Positions 1 to 8,749 of a DNA stretch of 64,000 nucleotides are shown here, in pieces (the stretch's first letter is position 1; every line of letters begins with the position of its first letter). The DNA is taken from positions 1,488,001-1,552,000 of the forward strand of contig NZ_JAUSRB010000001.1 in NCBI RefSeq assembly GCF_030811595.1, written 5' to 3'. A program made the translations under genes and the position numbers. The notes under the pieces were generated by a model. It saw only the letters and a list, made by a program, of their open reading frames with translations. It searched no databases and was not told the origin of the DNA. This DNA is from Streptosporangium brasiliense (GTDB lineage: Bacteria > Actinomycetota > Actinomycetes > Streptosporangiales > Streptosporangiaceae).

Positions 1-1008
1 GCCTTCGCCGACCTCAAGGCCTACGACGCCAAGCCGATCGGCAACGGCCCCTTCGCGCTGGACGGCGAGTGGGTGCACAACCAGAAGATCAGGGTGAAGA
101 AGTTCGACGGCTACGCCGGGCCCCGTCCCGCCAAGTCCGCCGCGGTCAACTTCAAGATCTACGAGAGCCGTGACACCGCCTACGTGGACCTGCGGGCCGG
201 CAAGGTGGACCTGATCCAGACGATCCCGCCGGCGAGCACGTCGGAGGCCAAGCGGCTGCTCGGCGACCGGTTCGTGCCCACGCCGAGCGGGACCATGGAC
301 TACCTGGGCTTCCCGGTCTACGACAAGCGCTTCCAGAGCGCCGACCTGCGCAAGGCCGTCTCGATGGCCATCGACCGCCAGGCGATCGTGGACGCGGTCT
401 TCAACGGCGCCTTCAAGCCGATGGGCTCGCTGGTGGCGCCCCTGGTGCCGGGCTACCGGGAGAACGCCTGCGGCGAGCCGTGCGTCTTCGACAAGGCGAA
501 GGCCAAGGCGCTGTTCGACAAGGCCGGCGGGTTCAGCGGCACGATGAACCTCTACTTCTCCAACGCCGACCCCAGCTACGAGCAGTGGATGACCGCGGTG
601 GCCAACCAGCTCAAGGACAACCTCGGGATCGCCGACATCCAGTTCCGCAAGATCCCGGCGGCCGACTACCTGTCCACGCTCCGCGCGCACAAGCAGGACG
701 GGCCGTACCGCAACAACTGGGTGATGGACTACCCGAGCCCGCAGAACTACCTGCAGCCGATGTGGGGCACGGGCAACCGGATGGGCTGGGAGAGCAAGGA
801 GTTCAACGACCTGCTCGACCAGGCCAACTCCGCCGCCAGCATGGAGGCCAGCATCCCGCTCTACCAGAAGGCCGAGGACCTGGCGCTCAGCGAGATGCCG
901 ATGGCCCCGCTGTGGAACTGGCAGGACCAGGCCGGATACTCCGACAAGATCAGTGACGTCCGGATCGACGCCTACAGCCCGAACCTCGACACGATCACGG
1001 TGAAGTAG
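1..1008 (+). CDS. ABC transporter oligopeptide-binding protein (SBP_bac_5), 5' truncated
   Basis: The open frame runs from base 1, so the start, signal peptide and first lobe lie outside the window; 335 residues remain. The sequence matches the C-terminal half of family 5 extracellular solute-binding proteins: an IGNGPF motif near the window start, DLRKAVSMAIDR (about residue 115), a V..PG.RE segment, and a C-terminal tail of the type 'ALSEMPMAPLWNW'. These proteins capture oligopeptides outside the membrane and hand them to a DppBC-type permease; two such permease genes follow directly. A strong hairpin lies between this gene and the permeases, as often seen where the binding protein is made in excess. 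The exact ligand (peptide, opine, nickel) cannot be read from this fragment. No ATPase gene is visible; it may lie upstream. Confidence 0.93.
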   Translation, partial: AFADLKAYDAKPIGNGPFALDGEWVHNQKIRVKKFDGYAGPRPAKSAAVNFKIYESRDTAYVDLRAGKVDLIQTIPPASTSEAKRLLGDRFVPTPSGTMDYLGFPVYDKRFQSADLRKAVSMAIDRQAIVDAVFNGAFKPMGSLVAPLVPGYRENACGEPCVFDKAKAKALFDKAGGFSGTMNLYFSNADPSYEQWMTAVANQLKDNLGIADIQFRKIPAADYLSTLRAHKQDGPYRNNWVMDYPSPQNYLQPMWGTGNRMGWESKEFNDLLDQANSAASMEASIPLYQKAEDLALSEMPMAPLWNWQDQAGYSDKISDVRIDAYSPNLDTITVK

Positions 1009-1029
1009 TTGATCAACGAGGCACACGTG

Positions 1030-1054
1030 ACCCCGGGGCGCGCCGCCCCGGGGT
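1030..1054 (+). terminator. Perfect 10-bp stem hairpin between binding-protein and permease genes
   Basis: ACCCCGGGGC at 1030-1039 pairs perfectly with GCCCCGGGGT at 1045-1054 around a 5-base loop. It sits 22 bases after the stop of the binding protein and 20 bases before the GTG of the next gene. There is no U-tract, so it is probably a partial terminator or an mRNA-stabilising structure that lowers permease expression relative to the binding protein (inference). Confidence 0.6.
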
Positions 1055-1073
1055 CTCCCCGTGAGGCGGGGAC

Positions 1074-1997
1074 GTGAAATACGCGGTCCAGCGGCTGCTC
1101 CAGGCCGTCCCGGTCTTCTTCGTCACCACGTTCCTGATCTACGCGATGGTCTTCGCCCTGCCGGGCGACCCGATCGTGGCGCTGGCGGGGGACAAGCCCC
1201 TGCCCGACGAGGTCCTCCACACGCTCCGGGAGCGCTACCACCTCAACGACCCGCTGATCGTCCAGTACGGCATCTACATGCTGAACGCCGTCCAGGGCGA
1301 CCTGGGGGAGACCTTCACCGGGCAGCCGGTCAGCGAGCTGCTCCAGGGACGCTGGGCGGTGACCGCCCAGCTCGCCGTCACCGCCTGGATCTTCGAGCTG
1401 GTGGTCGGCATCGGCCTCGGCGTGATCGCCGGGCTGCGCCGCGGCGGGATCGCCGACACCGCGGTGCTGGCCGGGACCACCTTCGTCATCGCGGTCCCGG
1501 TCTTCGTCGTCGGCTACACCGCGCAGATCATGCTGGGCCTGAACCTCGCGCTGTTCCCGACCGCGGGCGTGGACGAGGGATGGCCGGTCAGCTACCTGCT
1601 GCCCGGCATGGTGCTGGGCTCCTTCGGCCTGGCCTACGTGGCGCGGCTGACCCGTACCAGCCTGATCGAGAACATGCGGGCCGACTACGTCCGCACGGCC
1701 CGCGCCAAGGGGCTGCGCCGCAGGCGGGTGATCGGCAGGCACGCGCTGCGCAACTCGCTGATCCCGGTGGTCACCTTCCTCGGAGTGGACTTCGGCAACC
1801 TGATGGCCGGCGCGGTGGTCACCGAGGGCATCTTCAACCTGCCGGGCATCGGCCAGCAGGTCTTCCAGTCCATCCAGCTCCAGGAGGGCCCCGTCGTCGT
1901 GGGCATCGTCACCGTGCTCGTGATGATCTTCATCCTGGTCAACCTGCTCGTCGACCTCCTGTACGGCGTGCTGGACCCGAGGATCCGCCGTGGTTGA
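1074..1997 (+). CDS. ABC transporter permease, DppB/OppB-like
   Basis: A 307-residue integral membrane protein of usual length for DppB. An N-terminal transmembrane segment (VFFVTTFLIYAMVFALPGDP, about residues 14-33) with the ALPGDP motif is typical of OppB/DppB. The family EAA loop is visible near residues 195-245 (DYVRTARAKGL...HALRNSLIPVVTFLG), the site where the ATPase subunit docks. The start is GTG at 1074. The gene overlaps the next permease by 8 bases, indicating translational coupling. With its partner it forms the membrane channel for peptide import. Confidence 0.94.
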   Translation: MKYAVQRLLQAVPVFFVTTFLIYAMVFALPGDPIVALAGDKPLPDEVLHTLRERYHLNDPLIVQYGIYMLNAVQGDLGETFTGQPVSELLQGRWAVTAQLAVTAWIFELVVGIGLGVIAGLRRGGIADTAVLAGTTFVIAVPVFVVGYTAQIMLGLNLALFPTAGVDEGWPVSYLLPGMVLGSFGLAYVARLTRTSLIENMRADYVRTARAKGLRRRRVIGRHALRNSLIPVVTFLGVDFGNLMAGAVVTEGIFNLPGIGQQVFQSIQLQEGPVVVGIVTVLVMIFILVNLLVDLLYGVLDPRIRRG

Positions 1998-2877
1998 GAT
2001 GCAGGTCGCAGAGGCCGAGACCGTCAAGAGCCGGCCCGGCTCCCTCTGGTACGACGCCTGGCTGGAGCTGCGCCACCGGGTGATCTTCTGGTTCTCGATG
2101 GTGATCCTCGTGGTCGCCGTCGCGATGGCCCTCTTCCCCGGCCTGTTCACCGGCCTCGGCCCCAACCAGGGCTGCAACCTGCGGATGTCGAAGCAGGGCC
2201 CGGGCGGCGCGGTGTTCGGCTACGACCTGCAGGGCTGCGAATACTGGTCGCAGATCGTGCACGGCACCCGGGCCTCCGTCCTGATCGGCCTCGCGGTGAC
2301 GGTCTTCGCCCTGCTCATCTCGGTCGTGCTCGGCCTGCTCGCCGGCTACTACGGCGGCTGGATAGACGCGTTCATCTCCCGCCTCACGGACGTGTTCTTC
2401 GGCATCCCGTTCGTCCTGGGGGCGACCGTGATCCTGATCGCCTTCCCCGACCACGGCGTCTGGGCGATGACCCTGGTGCTGGTCGTGCTGGGCTGGACCA
2501 CGATGACCCGTCTCATGCGCGCCCAGGTGATCGCGGTCCGCGACATGGACTTCGTGGCCGCCGCCCGGATGCTCGGGGCGGGCGACGGGCGGATCATGTT
2601 CAAGCACATCCTGCCCAACGCGGTCGCCCCGGTCTTCGTGGTGGCCATGCTCAACGTGGGCAACGTCATCGCCGGCGAGGCCACCCTCGACTACCTGGGC
2701 GTCGGCCTGCAGTATCCCGAGGTCTCCTGGGGCCTGCAGCTCAACGTCGCCCAGGCCTACTTCGCCGAATACCCCCACCTGCTCGTCTTCCCGTCGCTGT
2801 TCCTCACCGCGACGGTGCTCAGCTTCCTGCTCCTGGGCGACGTCGTCCGCGACGCCCTGGACCCCAAGCTGCGCTAG
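1990..2877 (+). CDS. ABC transporter permease, DppC/OppC-like
   Basis: A 295-residue permease, partner of the preceding gene. After a cytoplasmic N-terminus there is a first transmembrane helix (about residues 32-50), a periplasmic-side loop with two Cys, then the five-helix DppC core with EAA loop 'MDFVAAARMLGAGDGRIMFKHILPNAVAPV' spread over about residues 185-215. The GTG start at 1990 overlaps the upstream stop. A GC-rich hairpin follows the stop and no ATPase gene comes after it, so the ABC operon ends here in this window. Confidence 0.94.
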   Translation: MVEMQVAEAETVKSRPGSLWYDAWLELRHRVIFWFSMVILVVAVAMALFPGLFTGLGPNQGCNLRMSKQGPGGAVFGYDLQGCEYWSQIVHGTRASVLIGLAVTVFALLISVVLGLLAGYYGGWIDAFISRLTDVFFGIPFVLGATVILIAFPDHGVWAMTLVLVVLGWTTMTRLMRAQVIAVRDMDFVAAARMLGAGDGRIMFKHILPNAVAPVFVVAMLNVGNVIAGEATLDYLGVGLQYPEVSWGLQLNVAQAYFAEYPHLLVFPSLFLTATVLSFLLLGDVVRDALDPKLR

Positions 2878-2885
2878 GGGCCCGC

Positions 2886-2902
2886 GCCGCCGGCCGGGCG
2901 GC
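2886..2902 (+). terminator. Short GC hairpin after the permease operon
   Basis: GCCGCC (2886-2891) and GGCGGC (2897-2902) pair around a 5-base loop, 9 bases after the permease stop. There is no T-run, so termination is only plausible. Confidence 0.4.
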
Positions 2903-3660
2903 TCGGGCCACCCCGCGTCCGGCGGGGCCTCCGTCAGGCCCAGCACGGCGCACGCCGGCCAGTGATCGCCCGGCCCGTGCTCCCCGGTCAGCGTGGGGAT
3001 CACCGCTCGCGCCACCCCGCCGCGAAGGTCCCCCTCGTCCGCTGATCCGCGGGCCGGACCGGTTGTCAGTCAAGATCAATCGCCTGCATATCCGGAAAAG
3101 CGGAGAGGGCGGCATATCGGTCATTGGAAAACGGGTGACGCCGGTCGCCGGACCGGCCCCCGGGGGTGCCGGCCGCCCGGCGCGCGGCGGCGCGGGCCCG
3201 CCCGTCACCTGCGTGGGCCCGCGCGGCCGGCTCCGACCGGGTGAGGGTCCTCGCCGGCGCCATGAGGGTGGACGGCCGGGCGATCGGGGCGATTGCGGAC
3301 CGGTATGAACTGATAGGAAAAAGCCCCCACTGAACCGGGAGAGACCTTATTCTTGATCGGCGGCGGATGACATTTTGTCAAATAACCTGTTTACCGTCGC
3401 GATGTCGGGTAGGGCAGCAGTCCGACCATCGCCGAGCAGAGGAGTTGGCACATGAGCAGCCGGGACCTTCGGATCCACCTCGCCGACGCGCCCGCCGGGA
3501 CCATCCGGCCGGGACGGGACGCCGGTCGCGCGGGTGGCGGCGCCGACGGCTGGGAGTAGACCCGGACGTCGCCCACCCCCGGCATGACCGGGCCGACGAC
3601 ATCGTCCCCCCGGCATGACCGGGCCGATCCGGACGCCGGCCACCCCCGGCATGACGTGAC
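2903..3660. other. Intergenic region without a recognisable gene
   Basis: This is the space between the convergent permease and peptidase operons. Short open frames on both strands lack family-like composition or ribosome sites. It holds a less GC-rich patch at about 3060-3130 and 3305-3440, and three loosely repeated copies of a CCCGGCATGAC-type motif between about 3570 and 3660. I see no RNA gene. Confidence 0.5.
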
Positions 3661-3690
3661 GGCGGGCCGCCCTTCCCCGGGCGGCCCGCC
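3661..3690 (-). terminator. Perfect 12-bp stem hairpin downstream of the peptidase operon
   Basis: GGCGGGCCGCCC (3661-3672) pairs with its exact reverse complement (3679-3690) around a 6-base loop. It lies 18 bases beyond the stop of the leftward M20 peptidase gene, the expected place for the terminator of that operon. Confidence 0.7.
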
Positions 3691-3708
3691 GTCGTGTCCT
3701 CAGTGTCC

Positions 3709-4974
3709 TCAGGAGGCGAGGAGGCGGTCCAGGACGCGCACGCCGAACTCCAGGCCCTCGACGGGGACGCGCTCGTCCACGCCGTGGAACATGCCGTAGT
3801 AGTCCAGGTCCGGGGTGAGCATCAGGGGCGCGAAGCCGTAGCCCTTGATGCCGATGTCGGCGAAGGCCTTCGCGTCCGTGCCCCCCGACATCACGTACGG
3901 CACCGGCCGCGCGGCCGGGTCCTCGGCGACGAGCGCGTCGCACAGCTGACCGAAGAACGGCGCGTCCAGCGGCGCGGAGGGGGCGTCCCCGATGCTGACG
4001 AACTCGCGGGTGACCTTGGGGCCGAGCAGGCGGTCGATCGTCTCCAGGAACTCCTCCCGGTAACCGGGCAGGAAACGGCCGTCCACGTGCGCGGTGGCGG
4101 TGCCGGGGACCACGTTGACCTTGTAGCCCGCCTCCAGCATCGTCGGGTTCGCCGAGTTGCGGATCTGCGCCTTGAACAGGGTGCCCGCCGGGCCGAGCCG
4201 CTCGGCCTCCTCCTCCAGGCGGTCGTAGTCGATCTTCTCGCCGAGGATGTCCGCCAGGCTGCTGATCAGCGCCGCCACCCCGGGGGTCAGCCGTACCGGC
4301 CACTGGTAGGAGGCGATCCTGGACAGGGCGTGGCAGAGCTCGGCCACCGCGTTGTCCTTCGGCGGCCGGGAGCCGTGGCCCGCGACGCCGTGGGCGGTGA
4401 GCTTCATCCAGGCGGTGCCGCGCTCGCCCACCGCGACCGGGTAGACGCGCGCGCCCGGGACCTGGACGCTGTAGCCGCCGGACTCGCTGATCGCCTCGGT
4501 GCAGCCGTCGAACAGCTCGCGGTGCCGCGTGGCGGCGTACATCGCGCCGTACTCGCCGGTGGCCTCCTCGTCGGCCAGGAAGGCCAGCACGAGGTCGCGC
4601 CTGGGCCGCACGCCGCGCCGGGCCCAGTCGCGGACCAGGGCGAGCGTCATCGACAGCGTGCCCTTCATGTCCACCGCGCCCCGGCCCCATACGCAGCCGT
4701 CGGCGATCTCCCCGGAGAACGGGTGCACCCGCCAGTCGGCGGGCTGGGCCGGGACCACGTCCAGATGGCCGTGGACCAGCAGGGCGTCGGGCGAGTCGCC
4801 GGGGATGCGGGCGACCACGCTGGTGCGGTGCCTCGCCGACTCGAAGACCACCGGTTCGATGCCGACCTCGGACAGCAGCCCGGCGACGTGTTCGGCCGCC
4901 GGGCGTTCTCCGGAGCCGGGGTTGGTGGTGTCGAACCTGATCAGGTCCGAGCAGATCTGTGCGACCTCGTTCAT
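3709..4974 (-). CDS. M20 family metallopeptidase (ArgE/DapE/carboxypeptidase-like)
   Basis: A 421-residue cytosolic zinc peptidase. Metal-binding motifs of family M20 are clear: HGHLDVVP (about residue 68), GRGAVDMKG (about 98), LADEEATGEYG (about 131) and a C-terminal GGTDAKAF near 368 with MFHG near 393. The central dimerisation domain begins at about residue 185. Such enzymes split small peptides or N-acyl amino acids. The gene ends a leftward operon with S9 and C39-type genes; the gap to the S9 gene is 31 bases and holds a GGGGGAG ribosome site. The shared theme with the convergent peptide ABC transporter suggests peptide turnover. The exact substrate is not predictable. Confidence 0.93.
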   Translation of the reverse strand: MNEVAQICSDLIRFDTTNPGSGERPAAEHVAGLLSEVGIEPVVFESARHRTSVVARIPGDSPDALLVHGHLDVVPAQPADWRVHPFSGEIADGCVWGRGAVDMKGTLSMTLALVRDWARRGVRPRRDLVLAFLADEEATGEYGAMYAATRHRELFDGCTEAISESGGYSVQVPGARVYPVAVGERGTAWMKLTAHGVAGHGSRPPKDNAVAELCHALSRIASYQWPVRLTPGVAALISSLADILGEKIDYDRLEEEAERLGPAGTLFKAQIRNSANPTMLEAGYKVNVVPGTATAHVDGRFLPGYREEFLETIDRLLGPKVTREFVSIGDAPSAPLDAPFFGQLCDALVAEDPAARPVPYVMSGGTDAKAFADIGIKGYGFAPLMLTPDLDYYGMFHGVDERVPVEGLEFGVRVLDRLLAS

Positions 4975-5005
4975 GGAAGGAGCTCCCCCGAGAAAAGATG
5001 GATCA

Positions 5006-6994
5006 TCAGTGCATACCCCGCAGGGTAAGCGGCGGCACCTCGGGCGTCGGGAACCCGAAGATCAGGCCGTAGAAGGCCAGCTCGGCCTCCAGCGCGGCGA
5101 CGATGGTCTCCTCCCGGCGCCAGCCGTGCTGCTCGCCGGGGAAGGTCAGGTAGGCCCACGGGGTGCCCTCGCGCTCCAGCGCGTCGGCGAACCGCTCCGC
5201 CTGGACCGGGTCGACGATCGCGTCCTCCAGGCCGTGCATGAGCAGCGCGGGGCCGGAGGCGTCCGCGGCGTGCAGGGTGGGGGAGCGGTCCAGGTAGCGC
5301 TGCCGGGTCTCGGGGAGCGGGCCGATCAGGCCGTCGAGGTAGCGTGACTCGAAGTCGTGGGTCTCGGCCGCCCAGCCCTCCGGGTCGGTGATCGCGTAGT
5401 GGGCCACCGCGCCGCGGAAGACCTTGCTGTGCACCAGCGCGGCCACCGACGTCCAGCCGCCCGCGCTGCCGCCCCGGATCGCGACCTTCGACGGGTGCGC
5501 CCGCCCGGCGTCGATCAGGCCCCGTGCCACCGTCTCGCAGTCGCGCACGTCCACCACGCCCCACTGGTGGCGCAGCCGCTCCCGGTAGGCGCGGCCGTAG
5601 CCGGTGGAACCGCCGTAGTTGACGTCGGCCACGCCGATGCCCCGGCTGGTGAAGTAGGCGATCTCCACGTCGAGGACCATCGTGCTGGCGCTGGTCGGCC
5701 CGCCGTGCACGAAGATCACGTACGGGGCGGGGCCGGTCACGCCGCGCGGCGGGTAGAGGTGGGCGTGCACGCCGTCGAAGGTCACCGCCTCGGGCTCGGG
5801 CAGCGCGTCGCGGTCGGGCAGGTCCTTCTCGGGGGACAGCACGGCGTGCGCGCCGGTGCGCAGGTCCACCGTGACGACCTCGAACGGCGTGTACGGCGAG
5901 GCCGCCACGCCCGCCACCAGGTCCCCGCCGGTGGAGACCGTGGGGTTCCAGTAGGTGGGCGGCGCCTCCAGGTCGGTCATCTCGCCGGTGGCCGGGTCCA
6001 GCACGGCGAGGCGGCGCAGGTCCGGGGTGCCGTGCACCAGGACGATCCGGTCGCCCGCGAGCGCGAACCAGGTGTTGCCCAGCCGCCAGACGGCGTCGCC
6101 GCAGTCCTCCTGGAGCGGGGCCAGGTTGCGGGCCCCGGAGCCGTCGAGGGGGACCAGGTGCAGGTTCCACCAGCCGTCCGGGTCGGTGAGCGCGTAGAGC
6201 GCGCCGTCGTCGCGCCACTCCGCCTGGATCACCGACTCCTGCGGGCCGCCGGCGACGACCCGGTACGGCCCGGCCGCACCCGCGGCGTCCAGGGGGGCCA
6301 CGCACAGCTCGGTGCCGTCCCAGGGCATGGCGGGGTGGTCCCAGCCGATCCAGGCGACGTGCGTCCCGTCCGGGGAGAGGCGGGGGTTGGTCAGGAAGTG
6401 CTGGGCGGTGGCGATGACCCGCACCGGCCCGCCGTCCAGCGGCACCGCCACCAGGTCCCGCCGGGGCAGCGGCCGCCGGCCGGGACCGGCGCCGTCCTCC
6501 GGGCTCTCCGCGGCGCCGGTCCCGGCCGCGCCGGTCTCGGGTGCGGCCGGGTGGGTCTCGCGGACGGCCCAGACCTCCTCGCGCCCCGGCGGCAGGTACA
6601 GGTCGCCGTAGCGGGCGCCGTCGTCGGGGGTGAGGGGGAGCGGCCGGTCGTCGCCGTGGGGGGCCGTCGGGCCGCCGGTCCCGGCGGCCGGGCCGGGCCG
6701 CCCGCCGTACAGGTAGATCCGCTGGTCGGCCCAGTTGGTGAAGACGACCCGGCCGTCCGGCAGCGGCCGCCAGGAGCGCCCGCCGTACTCGATGAGGCGG
6801 TTGCGGGAGTTCCAGCCCTGCGGGATCGCGTCACGGGGCACGCCGTCCGGCCCGCGCCGGACCACGCACCTGCGCCCGCCCTCGTGCGGACGAGGCTCGT
6901 CCCACCACACCTCCTCCCCGAGGATCTCCACCCAGAGCGGACGGTCGTCCACCCTGGCCACGTCGATGGGGCGGATGGGAGAGTCGTTCAGCAT
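5006..6994 (-). CDS. S9 family prolyl-oligopeptidase-like peptidase
   Basis: A 662-residue serine peptidase with an N-terminal beta-propeller (WD40/TolB-like, to about residue 390) and a C-terminal alpha/beta hydrolase domain. The catalytic Ser sits in GGSAGGW (about residue 495), the Asp in DAIVDPVQ (about 595) and the His in GEQHGW (about 627), the usual triad of acylaminoacyl peptidase/DPP-IV-type enzymes. HGGPTSAS forms the oxyanion region. The ATG at 6994 is used here; a GTG at 7000 in frame overlaps the upstream TGA as GTGA, so both are possible. There is no signal peptide, so it is probably cytosolic. It lies between C39 and M20 peptidase genes in one operon. Confidence 0.93.
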   Translation of the reverse strand: MLNDSPIRPIDVARVDDRPLWVEILGEEVWWDEPRPHEGGRRCVVRRGPDGVPRDAIPQGWNSRNRLIEYGGRSWRPLPDGRVVFTNWADQRIYLYGGRPGPAAGTGGPTAPHGDDRPLPLTPDDGARYGDLYLPPGREEVWAVRETHPAAPETGAAGTGAAESPEDGAGPGRRPLPRRDLVAVPLDGGPVRVIATAQHFLTNPRLSPDGTHVAWIGWDHPAMPWDGTELCVAPLDAAGAAGPYRVVAGGPQESVIQAEWRDDGALYALTDPDGWWNLHLVPLDGSGARNLAPLQEDCGDAVWRLGNTWFALAGDRIVLVHGTPDLRRLAVLDPATGEMTDLEAPPTYWNPTVSTGGDLVAGVAASPYTPFEVVTVDLRTGAHAVLSPEKDLPDRDALPEPEAVTFDGVHAHLYPPRGVTGPAPYVIFVHGGPTSASTMVLDVEIAYFTSRGIGVADVNYGGSTGYGRAYRERLRHQWGVVDVRDCETVARGLIDAGRAHPSKVAIRGGSAGGWTSVAALVHSKVFRGAVAHYAITDPEGWAAETHDFESRYLDGLIGPLPETRQRYLDRSPTLHAADASGPALLMHGLEDAIVDPVQAERFADALEREGTPWAYLTFPGEQHGWRREETIVAALEAELAFYGLIFGFPTPEVPPLTLRGMH

Positions 6995-6996
6995 GA

Positions 6997-8151
6997 TCAC
7001 CAGTTGCCGTCGGAAGGGGGCAGGGGGAAGCCGGGCGGGTGGACGATGTGCACGATCCCCCCGCTGCCGGAGCTGCGGAGCCAGACGTTCTCGAACGCGG
7101 CCCGCGGGTAGATCCGGCGCACCGTGTCGTCGTCCGGTGCGGCGGGGTCGTTGGCGATGACGTCGCCGTCGGAGGTGAAGCCGACGACGACCATGATGTG
7201 GCCGCCGGTGGAGTATCCCGCGCCGGGCAGCTCGTGGTCCCGGAACGACTGCGAGGTGATCACCGGGATCCCGGCGTGGACCAGGCGCTCCAGCTCGGCG
7301 AGCGAGCGCAGCCGGGTGACGAAGCCGTCCATGCCGTACCGGCCGGCGTAGGCGACGCCGAACGGCCAGTTCCCGGTGCCCTGGTAGCTGTGGTCGTACA
7401 TGTCGCGGGCGGCGTGGTCCACGGCCGGGCAGGGGTCGCCCGGCGTGACCCAGGACAGCTCCTCCTGGCGGGGGCCGCGCTCCCAGTAGGCGAGCACCAT
7501 GCTCATCGAGGCCGGGCTGCACCAGTTCTCCCCGCCGCCGTCCCATTCGGGGAAGTGCCCCGCGTGGATGTGCTGCGACCGGCGCGGCACGTCCAGCTCC
7601 ACGCCCGCGGCCGTACCGGGCGGGCTCACCGGCACCGTCGCCCGCACGGGCACCGCCGAGGCCATCACCCCGGCCCGGCGGACCCGCGCGCCCGAGCCGT
7701 ACAGCGTGAACCTGAGCCGGTAGGCGGTGACCGGCCGGGTGGCGACGTAGGTGTCCACCGCGACGTCACCGTCCTCGTCGCCCTGGCCGGGCAGGGAGGT
7801 CCGGTGGATGTCGCCGGCGCCCTCGGCCCAGCGGCCCATCACGTACCACTTGGTGAGGTCGCCGGAGACGGTCCGGGCCCGCAGCCCGACCTCCAGCCAG
7901 GTCCCCGGCGGGGTGTCCGCCGTCCATGACGGCACCAGCTCCGTCGCGGGGAACCCGATGGCCCGTTCCTCGCCGGTCCAGCGGTGGTACTCCCAGGTCC
8001 TGACGGTGCCGTCAAAGGGATCGCGGTAGTCGGCCAGCCCGCTCTCGTGCGGGACCGGATCCGTCCACCGGTGGAGGACGACGCGGCTCGGATCGTCGGG
8101 GAAGGGCGTGACCACCTGGCCGATTGTGGTTTCCGGCCCGGTGCGGCGCAT
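6997..8151 (-). CDS. C39-like cysteine peptidase family protein
   Basis: The C-terminal half (from about residue 195) resembles Peptidase_C39_2: catalytic Cys in NWCSPASMSMVL, His in GGHIMVVVGF, and Asp in ANDPAA. The N-terminal half is beta-rich and may bind substrate. No signal peptide is visible from this start. The chosen ATG (8151) is where recognisable sequence begins; the frame stays open to an ATG at 8343, but those 64 residues are Pro/Gly-rich, and neither start has a convincing ribosome site. The stop overlaps or abuts the S9 gene. As first gene of the operon it probably hydrolyses peptide bonds or is a papain-fold amidase. Confidence 0.82.
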   Translation of the reverse strand: MRRTGPETTIGQVVTPFPDDPSRVVLHRWTDPVPHESGLADYRDPFDGTVRTWEYHRWTGEERAIGFPATELVPSWTADTPPGTWLEVGLRARTVSGDLTKWYVMGRWAEGAGDIHRTSLPGQGDEDGDVAVDTYVATRPVTAYRLRFTLYGSGARVRRAGVMASAVPVRATVPVSPPGTAAGVELDVPRRSQHIHAGHFPEWDGGGENWCSPASMSMVLAYWERGPRQEELSWVTPGDPCPAVDHAARDMYDHSYQGTGNWPFGVAYAGRYGMDGFVTRLRSLAELERLVHAGIPVITSQSFRDHELPGAGYSTGGHIMVVVGFTSDGDVIANDPAAPDDDTVRRIYPRAAFENVWLRSSGSGGIVHIVHPPGFPLPPSDGNW

Positions 8152-8749
8152 CGGAAGGTTTACGTATCCGGAACCGGCGACCCGCCGCACCGGCGGCGCG
8201 GGGCGTCCTGGCCGGGGCGGGGGCGTGACGGCACGGTCCGCGGGTCCCGGGGCGCCCGGAGGCGGCGGCCCGGGGTCCTCGAAGGCGGGAAAGCAGGATG
8301 ACCGGCCGGAGTTAGCGAAATTAAGGACATCCAGTAAACGCATTTATTTATCGTCGCTATCAGAATATTTATCCCCATTGACACTGTCAGGGCATTTAGA
8401 GAACATTCAGAAGATCTTCCTCGCCCCCAGCCTGATCGAAAAAGACCACCAAGCTCATCGGAGTCCTGCCAGGGCCGGATCGCCTCCGGCGCCCTGCCCG
8501 GCCGCGCCGGGCGGACCAGGACAGCGGTGCGGCCCGGCCATGGTGAGCGCCGCCCGTGCGGCGCCCCCTGAGGCCCGGCCGCTCCCGGCCCCGCGACCGC
8601 GGCGGGGCGCCTGACAGACACGTTCACCATCGCCACCTTCCACGCCGCCGGCGCCGCGACCACAGCCGCGCCGGTGCGGTGACCACGCCTGCCCAAATGC
8701 CGCCAACGAGAGAACCCAGCCGATAACGCCAGTAACAAGGAGCCCGACG
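8152..8749. promoter_or_regulatory. Divergent intergenic region before the encapsulin operon
   Basis: About 600 bases separate the leftward peptidase operon and the rightward encapsulin operon. The stretch 8310-8440 is AT-rich against the surroundings and carries a TTGACA at 8378-8383, a plausible -35 element, but no clear -10 at the right spacing. The rest is GC-rich with no supported gene. AAGGAG at 8737-8742 is the ribosome site of the first operon gene. Promoters for both directions presumably lie here. Confidence 0.45.

Noticed and set aside
972-2177. Long leftward open frame opposite the permease genes
   Set aside because: It mirrors the coding strand of conserved permeases and has His/Asp/Gly-rich artificial composition typical of high-GC antisense frames.
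3063-3308. Short rightward frame in the first long intergenic gap
   Set aside because: It is Gly/Arg/Pro-rich with no homology-like motifs, and competing frames overlap on both strands.
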